DNA of 64,000 bases from Ponticaulis sp. (lineage in GTDB: Bacteria; Pseudomonadota; Alphaproteobacteria; Caulobacterales; Hyphomonadaceae): positions 62,001 through 126,000 of the forward strand of contig NZLU01000046.1 in assembly GCA_002692725.1 (NCBI GenBank), written 5' to 3'. A program made the translations under genes and the position numbers. Under the pieces are notes generated by a model. That model ran no database searches, was not told the origin of the DNA, and saw only the letters and a program-made list of their open reading frames with translations. Within the stretch, counting starts at the first letter, position 1, and each line of letters begins with the position of its first letter. Positions 47,965-59,801 of this stretch are shown piece by piece.

Positions 47965-48986
47965 TTGCCCATCCCTTTCAGTCGGGCATCGAGGCGCGGA
48001 TAAACCCGTCGCGCATTGCCCTCATAGATGTTGTGACGGTCCTCGTCAGACAGGCCGAGCGAGTCCACATAGAGCTTGGTGTCATCGAAGTAATTGCCGG
48101 TTTCCGGATCGATGCCGCGCACGGCGCCGACCATTTCAGACCCGAACAGAATGTTTTTCTTGTCGATCACCTCGAACAGAAGATCGATGCCTGGCTGATG
48201 ATAAACGCAAGTGTCGAAATAGACGTTTTTCATCACATGCTCGGAGAGGGCAGGCTTTTTCAGCATATCTGCCAGACCGCGATACCGGCCCCAGTGATAG
48301 GGAACAGCGCCCCCACCATGCGGAATGATGAAACGAAGCTCAGGAAAATCCTTAAACAGGTCGCCTTCGAGGAATTGCATAAAGGCAATCGTGTCAGCAG
48401 CCAGATAAAATGCGCCAGTCGCGTGCTGTGCCGGGTTACAGGAGCCGGAAACATGAACCATGGCTGGTACATCGAGTTCGACCATTTTCTCGAAGATCGG
48501 ATACCAGTATTTGTCTGTCAGGGGTGGATGGTTGAAATGTCCGCCGCCAGGGTCCGGGTTCAGATTGCAGCCAACAAAACCGAGTTCTGTGACACACCGA
48601 TCCAGCTCTTTGACAGATTCCGTCAGATCTGCCTGCGGACTTTGCGGCAATTGGCAGACGCCGATGAAGATGTCCGGATACATTTCCGTTGCGCGATAGA
48701 TCAGGTCATTGCACTTGTGTGTCCATTCCATGGAGACAGTCTGGTCGCCGACATGGTGGGCCATCCGTGAGGCCCGTGGGCTGAAAATTGTCATGTCAGA
48801 GCCGCGCTCCTTGATGAGGCGGATCTGGTTGGTCTCAAGGGACTCCCGAATCAGATCATCCGGAATATCTGGATAAGGCGGTGGTGCCGTACCAGATTTG
48901 AAGGCCGACAATTGACCGTCCCGCCACTCATCATGGGCGGCTGGTGCCGTCGTGTAGTGACCATGACAATCAATGATCAATGTCAT
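47961..48986 (-). CDS. ligJ: 4-Oxalomesaconate hydratase
   Basis: A 341-residue amidohydrolase-superfamily protein (ACMSD-like). It hydrates 4-oxalomesaconate to 4-carboxy-4-hydroxy-2-oxoadipate. Metal-site motifs are IIDCHGHYTTAP at the N-terminus, VHVSGSCNPAQHATGAFY near residue 180, FIIPHGGGAVPYHWGR near 228, and the late DTCVYHQPG. It overlaps vanA and the DUF1932 gene by four bases each. The assignment uses family and cluster context (LigJ). Confidence 0.9.
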   Translation of the reverse strand: MTLIIDCHGHYTTAPAAHDEWRDGQLSAFKSGTAPPPYPDIPDDLIRESLETNQIRLIKERGSDMTIFSPRASRMAHHVGDQTVSMEWTHKCNDLIYRATEMYPDIFIGVCQLPQSPQADLTESVKELDRCVTELGFVGCNLNPDPGGGHFNHPPLTDKYWYPIFEKMVELDVPAMVHVSGSCNPAQHATGAFYLAADTIAFMQFLEGDLFKDFPELRFIIPHGGGAVPYHWGRYRGLADMLKKPALSEHVMKNVYFDTCVYHQPGIDLLFEVIDKKNILFGSEMVGAVRGIDPETGNYFDDTKLYVDSLGLSDEDRHNIYEGNARRVYPRLDARLKGMGK

Positions 48987-49843
48987 TTGATAGATTCCTT
49001 TCCCGTCAACAGAGCCAGCTTGTCCTGCAGGCTGTCTGGTGGTGTTTTGAAATTGAGTGCGCCGATGGCTGACTGTCGTGCGACAGTGCCCGCGGTCATG
49101 CTGGCATTCATGCCAAGGTCTTCGATCGTTTTGACGACCTCTTCCATCTCAGCGGCCCGTCGCGTGCCGTGGATCATCATTCGATCGAGATTGTAATTGG
49201 CGCGATCCGCCCAATCATCGCCCAGCGCAGCGAGGACGGCGTCCAGCGCGTCGGCTTTACTGGCGGCGAGCACGCATTCGGCTGTGAGGGCCTCAATTCC
49301 TTTGATCATGATGGATCTGAGCATTTTGATTGTGGATGCCTGTCCAACTTCTGCGCCAACTGAACGGACATTGGCAAAACCCAGGCTTTTCAGGATTTCA
49401 ACGCCTTCATCCGCGACTGGCCCGGCGACAAGAAGCGGCACATTCAGCGCCTTTGGTTGAACGGGCGCCATAATAGCAACGTCGAGATAACGACCACCCG
49501 CAGATTCAATGGCGTTTGCCGAATTTCGCTTCGTGCCAGGCGCGACCGAGTTCATGTCAAAAAATATCGCAGATTTTTCGATGCCATTGCTGGTTTCTTC
49601 AGCAACGGCCAGCGATTGATCGGCCGTCACCAGGCTCATAATGTAAGGCGCGCCTGATACAGCAGTCGTGTTGGTGGTACAGGGTGTTACGCCGAACGTA
49701 TTATAGTCTGCAGTTTTCTGAGCAGCTGTTTCGGGCACATCGGTTTTTCGATCATAGACGTGTGCGCAGTTGCGCCAGCCAGCGCCGCCAGAAAAAGTCT
49801 GGGCGGCTTCACCAAATCCGATAATGGCGAAGGGCGTATTCAT
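48983..49843 (-). CDS. 6PGDH-fold dehydrogenase with DUF1932 domain
   Basis: A 286-residue NAD(P)-binding protein of the beta-hydroxyacid dehydrogenase type. It has an N-terminal Rossmann fold (AIIGFGEAAQTFSGG) and a C-terminal DUF1932 region (VGQASTIKMLRSIMIKGIEALTAECVLAA, with the conserved lysine, then HGTRRAAEMEEV). It is the first gene of the leftward operon and overlaps ligJ. Similar genes accompany other protocatechuate 4,5-cleavage clusters, but no step of the known pathway is open for it. It might reduce or salvage a side product. Confidence 0.8.
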   Translation of the reverse strand: MNTPFAIIGFGEAAQTFSGGAGWRNCAHVYDRKTDVPETAAQKTADYNTFGVTPCTTNTTAVSGAPYIMSLVTADQSLAVAEETSNGIEKSAIFFDMNSVAPGTKRNSANAIESAGGRYLDVAIMAPVQPKALNVPLLVAGPVADEGVEILKSLGFANVRSVGAEVGQASTIKMLRSIMIKGIEALTAECVLAASKADALDAVLAALGDDWADRANYNLDRMMIHGTRRAAEMEEVVKTIEDLGMNASMTAGTVARQSAIGALNFKTPPDSLQDKLALLTGKESIK

Positions 49844-49902
49844 GGAAGTACGGCTAGTCGTCGCTTCCTTTGTTCGCTAATCGATTTCCCTCTGACGCTA
49901 TA

Positions 49903-49914
49903 AGAAAATACGAA
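49903..49914 (-). promoter_or_regulatory. Candidate LigR-site half in front of the lig operon
   Basis: On the minus strand this reads TTCGTATTTTCT, 60 bases before the DUF1932 ATG and within an AT-rich stretch that also holds TTATAG. The divergent ligK promoter has TTCGTATTTCT at 51126-51136. The shared word suggests that one regulator controls both units. Confidence 0.4.
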
Positions 49915-49927
49915 AACAGAAGAATTT

Positions 49928-51088
49928 CTAATGCCCGGATTCCGGAGCTCTCTGATGGAGGAGCGCGATAAATTCCGATTGAATGGTCGTCGGGTGCCAA
50001 TCCGTACGGGTAAAGATACCGATGGTACGGGTCAGTTTCTTTGATGGTTGGCCGAGAATGCTGACCCAGCCAGCCTCAAGTTCTACGGCAACCTGATCGG
50101 GAGAAAGTACGGTAAGGCTATCTGTGCCCATCAATAATTGGCGGATGACCATGGCCGAACCGCTTTCGACGGGAATCTGAGGAATCTCGATCCCTTCATC
50201 TTCAAACACTTTTTGCCATTGCTCTCGCAAGGGGACCCCGCGCGGCGGCAGGACCCAGGGATACCGACTCAGATCTGCAAGGCCAATCGATTTACCGGCT
50301 CGCTCAAGCGGATGACCTTTACGCCCAATAAAGGCGGGATTGTCAGTGAACAGGGGTGTTTGCTGAATGTCAGCGCCGGGTGATGGAGACCTCAAAGCGC
50401 CAATGAGCAAATCCAGTTCACCATCACGCAAGGGCTCGATCAATTCCATGAAGGAGCCCTCGGCTATGCTGACTTCTGACTGTGGATGCGCATTCTGGAA
50501 GTCTATGACAGCCGCAGGGAGGAGTTTTGCGCGGCTCAGCGGCATTGCGCCGACGGCAACACGACTCTCCCCTTCGCCACGATAATGCGCAATCTCTTCT
50601 AAGGCGGCGACAAGTTCAGCATGAGCGAGTCGGAGTGTTCTGGCAATTTCTTTGCCACGTCGAGTGAGTTCGATCCCTCTGCCGCGCCGTTCAACCAGTT
50701 TTCGGCTGATTGCGAGTTCCAGATCGGTGACCGACCGATGAAGCGTTGCTGCAGCGAGGCCAGTCAGAGCAGACGCTTCTGCATAGGAACCTCCGCGCGC
50801 CAAAGCGATAAAAGCCCGGGCCTGGGCGCTTGTGATGCGAGATGAGCCGATCAGGGAAAGCGCCCGGCTGACGCGCGGTTCGAGAAGGCGCGCGGCGTCT
50901 GTCGGCACCATTCCTCCCGGGCGGCGCGTGAAGAGTGTAATCTCTAATTGTGTTTCCAAGCGAGCGATGGCTTGCGTCACGGCGGGTTGAGACAGACTGA
51001 CTGATTGTGCCGCAGCGATCAGCGATCCGAGGTGACATGTTTCAACAAATGCGCTCAAATGGCGTAAATTCAAATCCCAAACATTCAT
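49928..51088 (-). CDS. ligR: LysR-type regulator with two DNA-binding domains (LigR-like)
   Basis: At 386 residues this is ~85 longer than a standard LysR regulator. Residues ~7-65 are a normal LysR helix-turn-helix (NLRHLSAFVETCHLGSLIAAAQ, SLSQPAVTQAIARLE). Residues ~86-145 are a second one (ITSAQARAFIALARGGSYAEASALTG, AAATLHRSVTDLE, LVERRGRGIELTRRG). The effector-binding domain occupies ~175-380 (VAVGAMPLSRAKLLPAAVIDFQ). It lies between the lig operon and ligKUI and probably activates both in response to protocatechuate or a ring-cleavage product, as LigR does in Sphingobium. Confidence 0.85.
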   Translation of the reverse strand: MNVWDLNLRHLSAFVETCHLGSLIAAAQSVSLSQPAVTQAIARLETQLEITLFTRRPGGMVPTDAARLLEPRVSRALSLIGSSRITSAQARAFIALARGGSYAEASALTGLAAATLHRSVTDLELAISRKLVERRGRGIELTRRGKEIARTLRLAHAELVAALEEIAHYRGEGESRVAVGAMPLSRAKLLPAAVIDFQNAHPQSEVSIAEGSFMELIEPLRDGELDLLIGALRSPSPGADIQQTPLFTDNPAFIGRKGHPLERAGKSIGLADLSRYPWVLPPRGVPLREQWQKVFEDEGIEIPQIPVESGSAMVIRQLLMGTDSLTVLSPDQVAVELEAGWVSILGQPSKKLTRTIGIFTRTDWHPTTIQSEFIALLHQRAPESGH

Positions 51089-51102
51089 GCAGCGGAGTTA
51101 GC

Positions 51103-51136
51103 ATAAACTTATACCATTCGCATACTTCGTATTTCT
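51103..51136. promoter_or_regulatory. Tandem dyads in the ligR-ligK divergent promoter
   Basis: Two perfect short inverted repeats stand side by side: ATAA-AC-TTAT (51103-51112) and ATAC-TTC-GTAT (51122-51132). They overlap sequences compatible with the T-N11-A LysR box. They begin 15 bases from the ligR start and are about 60 bases before ligK, as expected for an autoregulated LysR site. Confidence 0.5.
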
Positions 51137-51191
51137 GGCGGCCGCCATGGCGGGAGTAGCCATCAGTCAGAAAACCATCTGGAGGCCATCT

Positions 51192-51858
51192 ATGAGCAAT
51201 GTCGTTGTGCAGAAAATTGAGCGCGCAGATCCTGAAATCGTGGACGCGCTTGGCAAATGCGGTGTTGCGACGGTTCATGAAGCGCAAGGTCGTAAGGGAT
51301 TGCTCGCCAGTTATATGCGTCCAATTTATGCTGGCGCCCGCATTGGTGGTTCTGCCGTGACGATCTCGTCGCCTCCCGGTGACAACTGGATGGTTCATGT
51401 AGCCATTGAGCAATTGCAGGCTGGGGATGTGCTGCTGCTCGCGCCGACCAGCCCGTGTGAAGACGGGTATTTCGGTGACCTGCTTGCAACCTCTGCGATG
51501 GCTAAGGGCTGCAAAGGTCTGATCATTGATGCAGGTTGCCGTGATGTGTTGGACCTTACTCAAATGAAATTCCCGGTCTGGTCAAAGGCTGTGTTTGCTC
51601 AGGGCACAGTCAAGAACACGCTCGGTTCAGTGAATGTGCCGGTTGTGTGCGCGGGCGCTCATGTCGAGCCCGGCGATGTGATTGTCGCGGATGATGACGG
51701 CGTCGTCTGCGTGAAGCGGGAAGAAGCGGAAGAGGTTTTAAAGAAAGCCCAGGATCGCGAAGCTAAGGAAGAAGAAAAGCGCCAACGCCTCGCTGCTGGA
51801 GAGTTAGGCCTCGACATTTACGATATGCGGCCGCGTCTCGAACAAATGGGCCTGAAAT

Positions 51859-51866
<8 letters not shown>
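51192..51866 (+). CDS. ligK: 4-Carboxy-4-hydroxy-2-oxoadipate aldolase / oxaloacetate decarboxylase
   Basis: A 224-residue RraA-like class II aldolase that splits the last pathway intermediate into pyruvate and oxaloacetate. Conserved parts are [68 protein letters not shown] (substrate Arg and metal Asp) and the [19 protein letters not shown] end. ATG 51192 follows a strong GGAGG; a start at 51147 is not needed. It overlaps ligU by eight bases. Confidence 0.94.
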
Positions 51867-54966
<3,100 letters not shown>

Positions 54967-54970
<4 letters not shown>

Positions 54971-55818
54971 ACCGTCGCGATCTGGCAGTCTGGCTGGCTG
55001 GCCCACTCAGTCCATGAGCCATCATAAAGTGCGACATCATCTCGCCCCAAACGCGACAGTGCGAGCAGAATAATCGCAGCGCTTACGCCCGATCCGCAAC
55101 TTGCAGTCAGATTAGGCTTCTCAAAATGATCTGACAAAATATGCTTCAACTCTTCTGCCGACTTGAGCGTACCATCGCTGGTGAGAAGATCTGCGGCTGG
55201 AACGTTGAACGCGCCTGGCATATGCCCTGATGAGAGACCCTCGCGAGGTTCAGGCGCAGCCCCGGCAAAGCGATCTGCAGGTCGGGCGTCTAAAATATTC
55301 AGGTCACCAGAAGCCACGCCCTGTTTCATCTGCTCAATTGTTTTCAGAAGATGAGATTGCATCCGGACTGTATGATGGCGCTCAGACACAATCGGCTCGA
55401 GGTCTTCTGTATGGCCGCCAGCTTTCAGCCAGGACGTCCATCCGCCATCCAGCACTTTGACGTCCTTATGGCCCATGAGCCGAAACATCCACCAGACCCT
55501 TGCGGAGGCCATGAAATCAGACCGATCATAGACGATAATGGTTTTCCCATCGCCAAGGCCCATCTTCCTGACTTTCGAAGAGAATTTTTCCGGAGAGGGC
55601 ATCATATGCGGGTAGGGGGATTCGGCGTCCGCTATTTCATCAATATCGAAAAACACGGCACCTGGTATATGCGCGTCGAGGTAAAGTCGTCGCGCTGAAC
55701 CATCGCCAGAGTTTGGCGACCATGGCGGTACCCAGGTCGCGTCTACCACCCGAACATCTGGCGCTTTGATGTGCGATTTCAGCCAATCCGCCGTTACGAG
55801 AGGTTCGGTCGAAGTCAT
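54967..55818 (-). CDS. sseA: 3-Mercaptopyruvate/thiosulfate sulfurtransferase
   Basis: A 283-residue protein with two rhodanese domains. The N-terminal inactive domain is LVTADWLKSHI ... IPGAVFFDIDEIAD. The C-terminal active domain has LTASCGSGVSAAIILLALSRLG with the catalytic Cys near residue 240. A CGSGVS-type loop favours mercaptopyruvate over thiosulfate. It is probably in one unit with the metC-like gene and cysK in sulfur amino-acid metabolism. Confidence 0.92.
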
Positions 55819-55840
55819 TTATCTCTCCCTCAAGATTATC

Positions 55841-56842
55841 TCAAAGCAACCATTCAGGAATAGGCAAATCGCGAGCTTTCAAAAACTCCGGATTATAGAG
55901 CTTGCTTTGGTATCTGTTTCCATAGTCACACAGCACTGTAACAATCGTGTGCCCGGGGCCAAGTTCTTTCGCAAGCTCTATTGCGCCCGCAATATTCACG
56001 CCCGCAGAGCCTCCAAGGCATAGGCCTTCCTCTTTCACGAGGTTAAAGAGAATGGTCAATGCGGTCGGATCATCGATTCGGTACGCGTGATCGACCTCGA
56101 TATCCTGAAGATTGGCGGTTATTCGGCTTTGTCCAATGCCTTCCGTGATGGAAGTGCCTTCGGCTTTAAGTTCTCCATTGGCGTAATAGCCGTAGAGTGC
56201 TGCACCGCCTGGATCTGCAATACCGATTTTAATGTCTTTATTGCGCTCTTTCAGCGCCATGGAGACACCTCCCAATGTGCCGCCAGACCCAACGGCGCAG
56301 ATGAATCCATCAACTTTACCCTCTAGCTGAGTGTAGATTTCGGGGCCGGTCGTTTCATAATGGGCGACACGATTGGCCGTGTTATCGAACTGGTTCGCCC
56401 AGATGGCGCCATTTGGCTCGGTTTCATTGAGCTCTTCAGCCAGTTTTCCAGAGTAACGCGCATAATGGTTGGGATTGGCGTAGGGAACTGCATCCACTTC
56501 AATCAGTTCAGCGCCGAGAATCCGGATGGCGTCGCGTTTCTCCTGAGACTGAGTTCGCGGGAATACGATCACGGTTCGATAACCCAGTGCATTTCCCACG
56601 ACAGCCAGTCCAATACCGGTATTGCCGGCCGTGCCCTCAACAATCGTTCCACCGGGACGCAGTTCACCACTCTTTTCTGCAGCTCGAATGATTCCGAGAG
56701 CCGCACGGTCTTTCACCGACTGTCCGGGATTGAGAAACTCGGCTTTCCCAAGAATTGTGCAGCCGGTTTCTTCAGAGGCGCGTTTCAGTTTGATGAGCGG
56801 CGTGTTCCCGATCGCGTCAACCACACTGTTGTAGACTGTCAT
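55841..56842 (-). CDS. cysK: Cysteine synthase A (O-acetylserine sulfhydrylase)
   Basis: A 333-residue PLP enzyme. Key parts are AIGNTPLIKLKRASEETGC, NPGQSVKDRAALGII (PLP lysine near residue 44), TIVEGTAGNTGIGLAVVGNALGYR near 75, and FICAVGSGGTLGGVSMALK near 190. The end CDYGNRYQSKLYNPEFL is common in alphaproteobacterial CysK. It heads the leftward sulfur operon. The 22-base gap to sseA contains a GAGGGAGA ribosome site. No SAM or other known riboswitch was recognised upstream. Confidence 0.93.
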   Translation of the reverse strand: MTVYNSVVDAIGNTPLIKLKRASEETGCTILGKAEFLNPGQSVKDRAALGIIRAAEKSGELRPGGTIVEGTAGNTGIGLAVVGNALGYRTVIVFPRTQSQEKRDAIRILGAELIEVDAVPYANPNHYARYSGKLAEELNETEPNGAIWANQFDNTANRVAHYETTGPEIYTQLEGKVDGFICAVGSGGTLGGVSMALKERNKDIKIGIADPGGAALYGYYANGELKAEGTSITEGIGQSRITANLQDIEVDHAYRIDDPTALTILFNLVKEEGLCLGGSAGVNIAGAIELAKELGPGHTIVTVLCDYGNRYQSKLYNPEFLKARDLPIPEWLL

Positions 56843-56900
56843 TTCTGGCTCCCGCGGGATGTTATTATTCGTCAGCTGAAAGTCAGCCTGAAACTCAGAG

Positions 56901-56930
56901 TGATCTGATTAGCCGTTTGCTCCGTATCAA
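56901..56930 (+). promoter_or_regulatory. ECF-type promoter motif upstream of DUF6134 gene
   Basis: TGATCT (56901-56906), 18 bases, then TATCAA (56925-56930). The same arrangement, TGATCC-N18-TATAAA, precedes the photolyase operon (62638-62609, minus strand). TGATCC is the -35 element I recall for RpoE-ChrR (ECF11) sigma factors. Transcription from here would give a ~130-base leader before the DUF6134 ATG. Confidence 0.5.
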
Positions 56931-57006
56931 GGAACAGTGAAAAGTTATTAGTTTCGCTAAACTGTCGGGAACGCGCCGCCAACTGGAACGTACCTTCAGA
57001 CAGAGA

Positions 57007-57023
57007 ACCTCATTTCCTGAGGT
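57007..57023 (+). other. Hairpin in the DUF6134 leader
   Basis: ACCTCA (57007-57012) and TGAGGT (57018-57023) pair around TTTCC. A second possible stem GCC/GGC follows at 57024-57034. They lie in the long untranslated leader between the promoter motif and the ATG at 57066, and could influence translation. No known regulatory RNA family is recognised. Confidence 0.3.
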
Positions 57024-57065
57024 GCCAAGCGCGGCGAGTTTTACATCAAGCCATTGGAGATCCTC

Positions 57066-57734
57066 ATGGGTGTCATATCTAGAACCGGACTTTCATTCAT
57101 TGTCGCGACTGCGATGGCAATTTTGCCCGCATCAGCTTCTGAAGAAAATCTGATTTGGTCACCCGCTGACGGTGAGAACCTGACATTTGAAGTCCTTCGG
57201 AAGGGAAAGCCCTTTGGTCGGCATGAAGTCCGCTTTGCGCGTGAGGACGACGTCTTAACCGTTGAGAACGAAATCGAGCTTGAGGTGAAATTCGGGCCAT
57301 TTCGAGCTTTTTATTACTCTCATGACTCTGTCGAGACATGGAAAGACGGCCAGTTGATGAGCCTCGATGGGGAAACACGAAAGGATGGCGATGATCTTGT
57401 CCTGAGTGTTTCTGCTTCTGGTGACCAATTGGAAATCGAAGGAACGAATTTCGATGGAACTGCGCCTGTCGACATTATTCCATCCAGCCACTGGAACATG
57501 AAACAAATCTTCTCTGAGACCATTCTGTCGTCAGAGGGCGGGAAGCTTCTCGATATCAAGGTAGAAAAGCTCGGCACTGAAACCCTCAACCTATCCGGTG
57601 GGCGCTCCATTAAGGCAGACCATTATCGACTGGTTTCCGATCTGACGGTCGATCTCTGGTATGATCAGGATGGACGCTGGGTTAAATGTGCATTCGAAGC
57701 GCGCGGGCAGACCATCGAATACATTCTTCAATAA
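57066..57734 (+). CDS. DUF6134-like exported protein
   Basis: A 222-residue protein with a signal peptide ending ILPASASEEN. The mature part is beta-rich: NLTFEVLRKGKPFGRHEVRFAREDDVLTVENEIELEVKFG, FRAFYYSHDSVETWKDGQLMSLDGETRKDG, HWNMKQIFSETIL and DLWYDQDGRWVKCAFEARGQTIEYILQ. The pattern recalls DUF6134 periplasmic lipocalin-like proteins. The function is unknown. ATG 57066 has GGAGA five bases upstream; TTG 57054 is an alternative. It shares a promoter motif with the photolyase-lipid operon, which it faces convergently. Confidence 0.72.
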   Translation: MGVISRTGLSFIVATAMAILPASASEENLIWSPADGENLTFEVLRKGKPFGRHEVRFAREDDVLTVENEIELEVKFGPFRAFYYSHDSVETWKDGQLMSLDGETRKDGDDLVLSVSASGDQLEIEGTNFDGTAPVDIIPSSHWNMKQIFSETILSSEGGKLLDIKVEKLGTETLNLSGGRSIKADHYRLVSDLTVDLWYDQDGRWVKCAFEARGQTIEYILQ

Positions 57735-57759
57735 TCTGCCAACTACGCGAAAGAGTTTG

Positions 57760-57785
57760 TTGTCGTCAGGGCTTACTGACGACAA
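57760..57785. terminator. Hairpin between convergent DUF6134 and cfa genes
   Basis: A perfect ten-base stem, TTGTCGTCAG (57760-57769) and CTGACGACAA (57776-57785), with loop GGCTTA. It covers the last codons of the cfa-like gene and lies 26 bases after the DUF6134 stop. It is strong but lacks a T-run, so it is a probable bidirectional, non-canonical terminator. Confidence 0.5.
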
Positions 57786-58992
57786 ACTGGCCGACATCAG
57801 TCCGCCCGGTCGTGAAACCTGCTTCGCAATAGCAAAGATAATATTCCCAGAGATTTCGGAATTTCCGGTCGAAGCCGAGGGTTTCGATATCTGACCATGA
57901 GCCGCGGAACTCATCGGCCCATTGTTTCAGCGTGCGCGCATAATCCTGTCCAAACATGGTAGCCTTCTCGAAGGTCAGACCAGCATTTTTAAACTGAACG
58001 TCAAGCGCTGACCGACTTGGCAACATACCGCCCGGAAAAATATATTTCTGAATAAAGTCGACCCGCTTGCGATATGATTCGAATAGCTCGTCTTCAATCG
58101 TGATGATCTGAAGCGCGGCGCGTTTACCTGACGACAGACAATCTGAAATCTTACGGAAATAACTTGGCCAATAGGACTCGCCGACTGCTTCGAACATTTC
58201 GATAGACGCGATGCCGTCATATTTACCCTGGACATCTCGATAGTCACACAGTTCGACTTTGACCTTCTCATTCAGGCCTTCTTCGAACATGCGCCGTGAG
58301 GCATAGGCGTGTTGTTCATCGGAAATCGTAATGGTTTTGACGTTGGAGCCGTAGGTCTTTGCCGCGTGCTCTGCAAACCCGCCCCAGCCCGAGCCGATTT
58401 CAAGCAGATTACGGTCCGGTCCAGCGTCAATCTGACGGGCAATCAAATCATATTTTCTGGTTTGCGCTACCGACAAATCCTCAGTTCCCTGAAACAGGGC
58501 AGACGAATAGGTCATGCTTGGGTCGAGCCATTTGTCATAAAACGCATTGCCGAGGTCATAGTGTGCCAGAATGTTCTGCTTTGAACCTTTGCGTGTGTTC
58601 TGGCGTGTCAGCGCATTCAGGATGAAAGTGGCTGCGTTCTTCAAAGGGCTTCCCCGGCTGAGACGGCCTGCAGATTCAAAGTTCACCGCAAAATACAACA
58701 GCACTTTCGTCAGATCAGGTGTTGAGAACTGATCATCCATATACGCTTCAGCAAATCCAATATCGCCCGACGTCAAAACCCGGCGCACCATAGCCAGATC
58801 ATGGACCTTGATGACGGCACTGGGACCCGGCTTCCCCTTATCAAAGAGGAATTGCCGGCCATCAGGCAAAAAGACCCTTAACCGCCCTTTATCGGTCGAT
58901 CTCAAAGCCAGAAAAGCGAGGCGGACTGAGGCCGGCAGATGTTTGATTTGCTTCACATCCGGGAGGTCGCGAATGATGACGGCATCAGTCAT
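57766..58992 (-). CDS. cfa: Cyclopropane-fatty-acyl-phospholipid synthase family methyltransferase
   Basis: A 408-residue SAM-dependent enzyme acting on membrane lipid acyl chains. The SAM-binding motif is LLEIGSGWGGFAEHAA near residue 192, with YDGIASIEMFEAVGESYWPSYF near 260, QIITIEDELFESYRKRVDFIQKYIFPGGMLPS near 305 and the end WEYYLCYCEAGFTTG. The N-terminal lipid-binding domain is intact. It is the last gene of an operon with DUF1365 and an FAD protein. CFA relatives in that context can be methylases for unusual fatty acids rather than cyclopropane makers. Confidence 0.88.
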   Translation of the reverse strand: MTDAVIIRDLPDVKQIKHLPASVRLAFLALRSTDKGRLRVFLPDGRQFLFDKGKPGPSAVIKVHDLAMVRRVLTSGDIGFAEAYMDDQFSTPDLTKVLLYFAVNFESAGRLSRGSPLKNAATFILNALTRQNTRKGSKQNILAHYDLGNAFYDKWLDPSMTYSSALFQGTEDLSVAQTRKYDLIARQIDAGPDRNLLEIGSGWGGFAEHAAKTYGSNVKTITISDEQHAYASRRMFEEGLNEKVKVELCDYRDVQGKYDGIASIEMFEAVGESYWPSYFRKISDCLSSGKRAALQIITIEDELFESYRKRVDFIQKYIFPGGMLPSRSALDVQFKNAGLTFEKATMFGQDYARTLKQWADEFRGSWSDIETLGFDRKFRNLWEYYLCYCEAGFTTGRTDVGQFVVSKP

Positions 58993-59801
58993 GATGATTT
59001 TTCCGATACTAAGGTTTCAGGTTGAGCGCTCGGAAATGCGAGCGTGAATTCGTTCTTTGTTTTACGATTGCGCGAGTGATAGCGCGCGCCTCTGAGCCAA
59101 AGCTTTAGCGCCTGCCAGTGGATGCGGGCGACAACACCAAAGCCTGCTAGCAAGGAATTCAGAGCAGTTTGGCGGACAAGCTGCGGGGACGGAGCATAAG
59201 ATCCGAGGGACAGGGTCGCAGCGTGAACGCGCTGGTTGTCGACGATGTTCTCTATAAGGAGGTCGAACTGGTCGGGCTTTTCCTGAAGGGTGAAGCGATA
59301 CTGCCCGGAGACGTCCATGAATGGGGAAACATGGAAGTTCTTTGGGGCTGCGTGACGATGGGTCGATGCTTCTACCGGCGCAACATAAGCATGATCATCG
59401 CCGAACGTGTTGTTCACTTCGTAGATCATGCCCGACAGTTTACCAGATGTGTCCAGCAGTTTCCAAATCGAGATTGGGGCAAACGAAAACCCCAATGTCC
59501 TCGGAAATGTCATCACGCGAATAACCTTACCTCGAACCGATAAGCCAGCCGCTTCAAACCGTTCCCGGGCCCAGTTTTCGAGATCGATTTCGCCTCGGTC
59601 ACCACGATCTTTTGAAAAAAACGAAAGCAAGTTGAACCGATTGATTGAAAACCAACGTGACACGCGATCAGCTTCCGATAGACGGGCGATGTCGACATCA
59701 ATCATGGTTACCGGATAGGTGAAGGCCCGGCGAAAGGGTTCGAAACGACTATGCGTCGTCGTTCCTTTCATGATGGAAATGGCCGGAGAACTGGTGTGCA
59801 T
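58989..59801 (-). CDS. DUF1365 family protein
   Basis: A 270-residue DUF1365 protein. Typical segments are the start GTTTHSRFEPFRRAFTYPVTMIDVDI, SKDRGDRGEIDLENWARERFEAAGL, LTFPRTLGFSF-like (MTFPRTLGFSFAPISIW), EVNNTFGDDHAYV near 130 and FHVSPFMDVSGQYRF near 155. It overlaps the FAD gene by one base (TGATG) and the cfa gene by four. The family nearly always sits with FAD amine-oxidase-like and CFA-like genes. Its biochemical role is unproven, although a part in lipid modification is likely. Confidence 0.88.
   Translation of the reverse strand: MHTSSPAISIMKGTTTHSRFEPFRRAFTYPVTMIDVDIARLSEADRVSRWFSINRFNLLSFFSKDRGDRGEIDLENWARERFEAAGLSVRGKVIRVMTFPRTLGFSFAPISIWKLLDTSGKLSGMIYEVNNTFGDDHAYVAPVEASTHRHAAPKNFHVSPFMDVSGQYRFTLQEKPDQFDLLIENIVDNQRVHAATLSLGSYAPSPQLVRQTALNSLLAGFGVVARIHWQALKLWLRGARYHSRNRKTKNEFTLAFPSAQPETLVSEKSS

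Noticed and set aside
48033..48770. 245-codon frame antisense to ligJ
   Set aside because: Shadow frame opposite a conserved amidohydrolase.
56843..57065. SAM or SAH riboswitch in front of cysK or DUF6134
   Set aside because: Short stems and a GGTGCCAAGC string caught the eye, but the conserved cores of known riboswitches could not be assembled.
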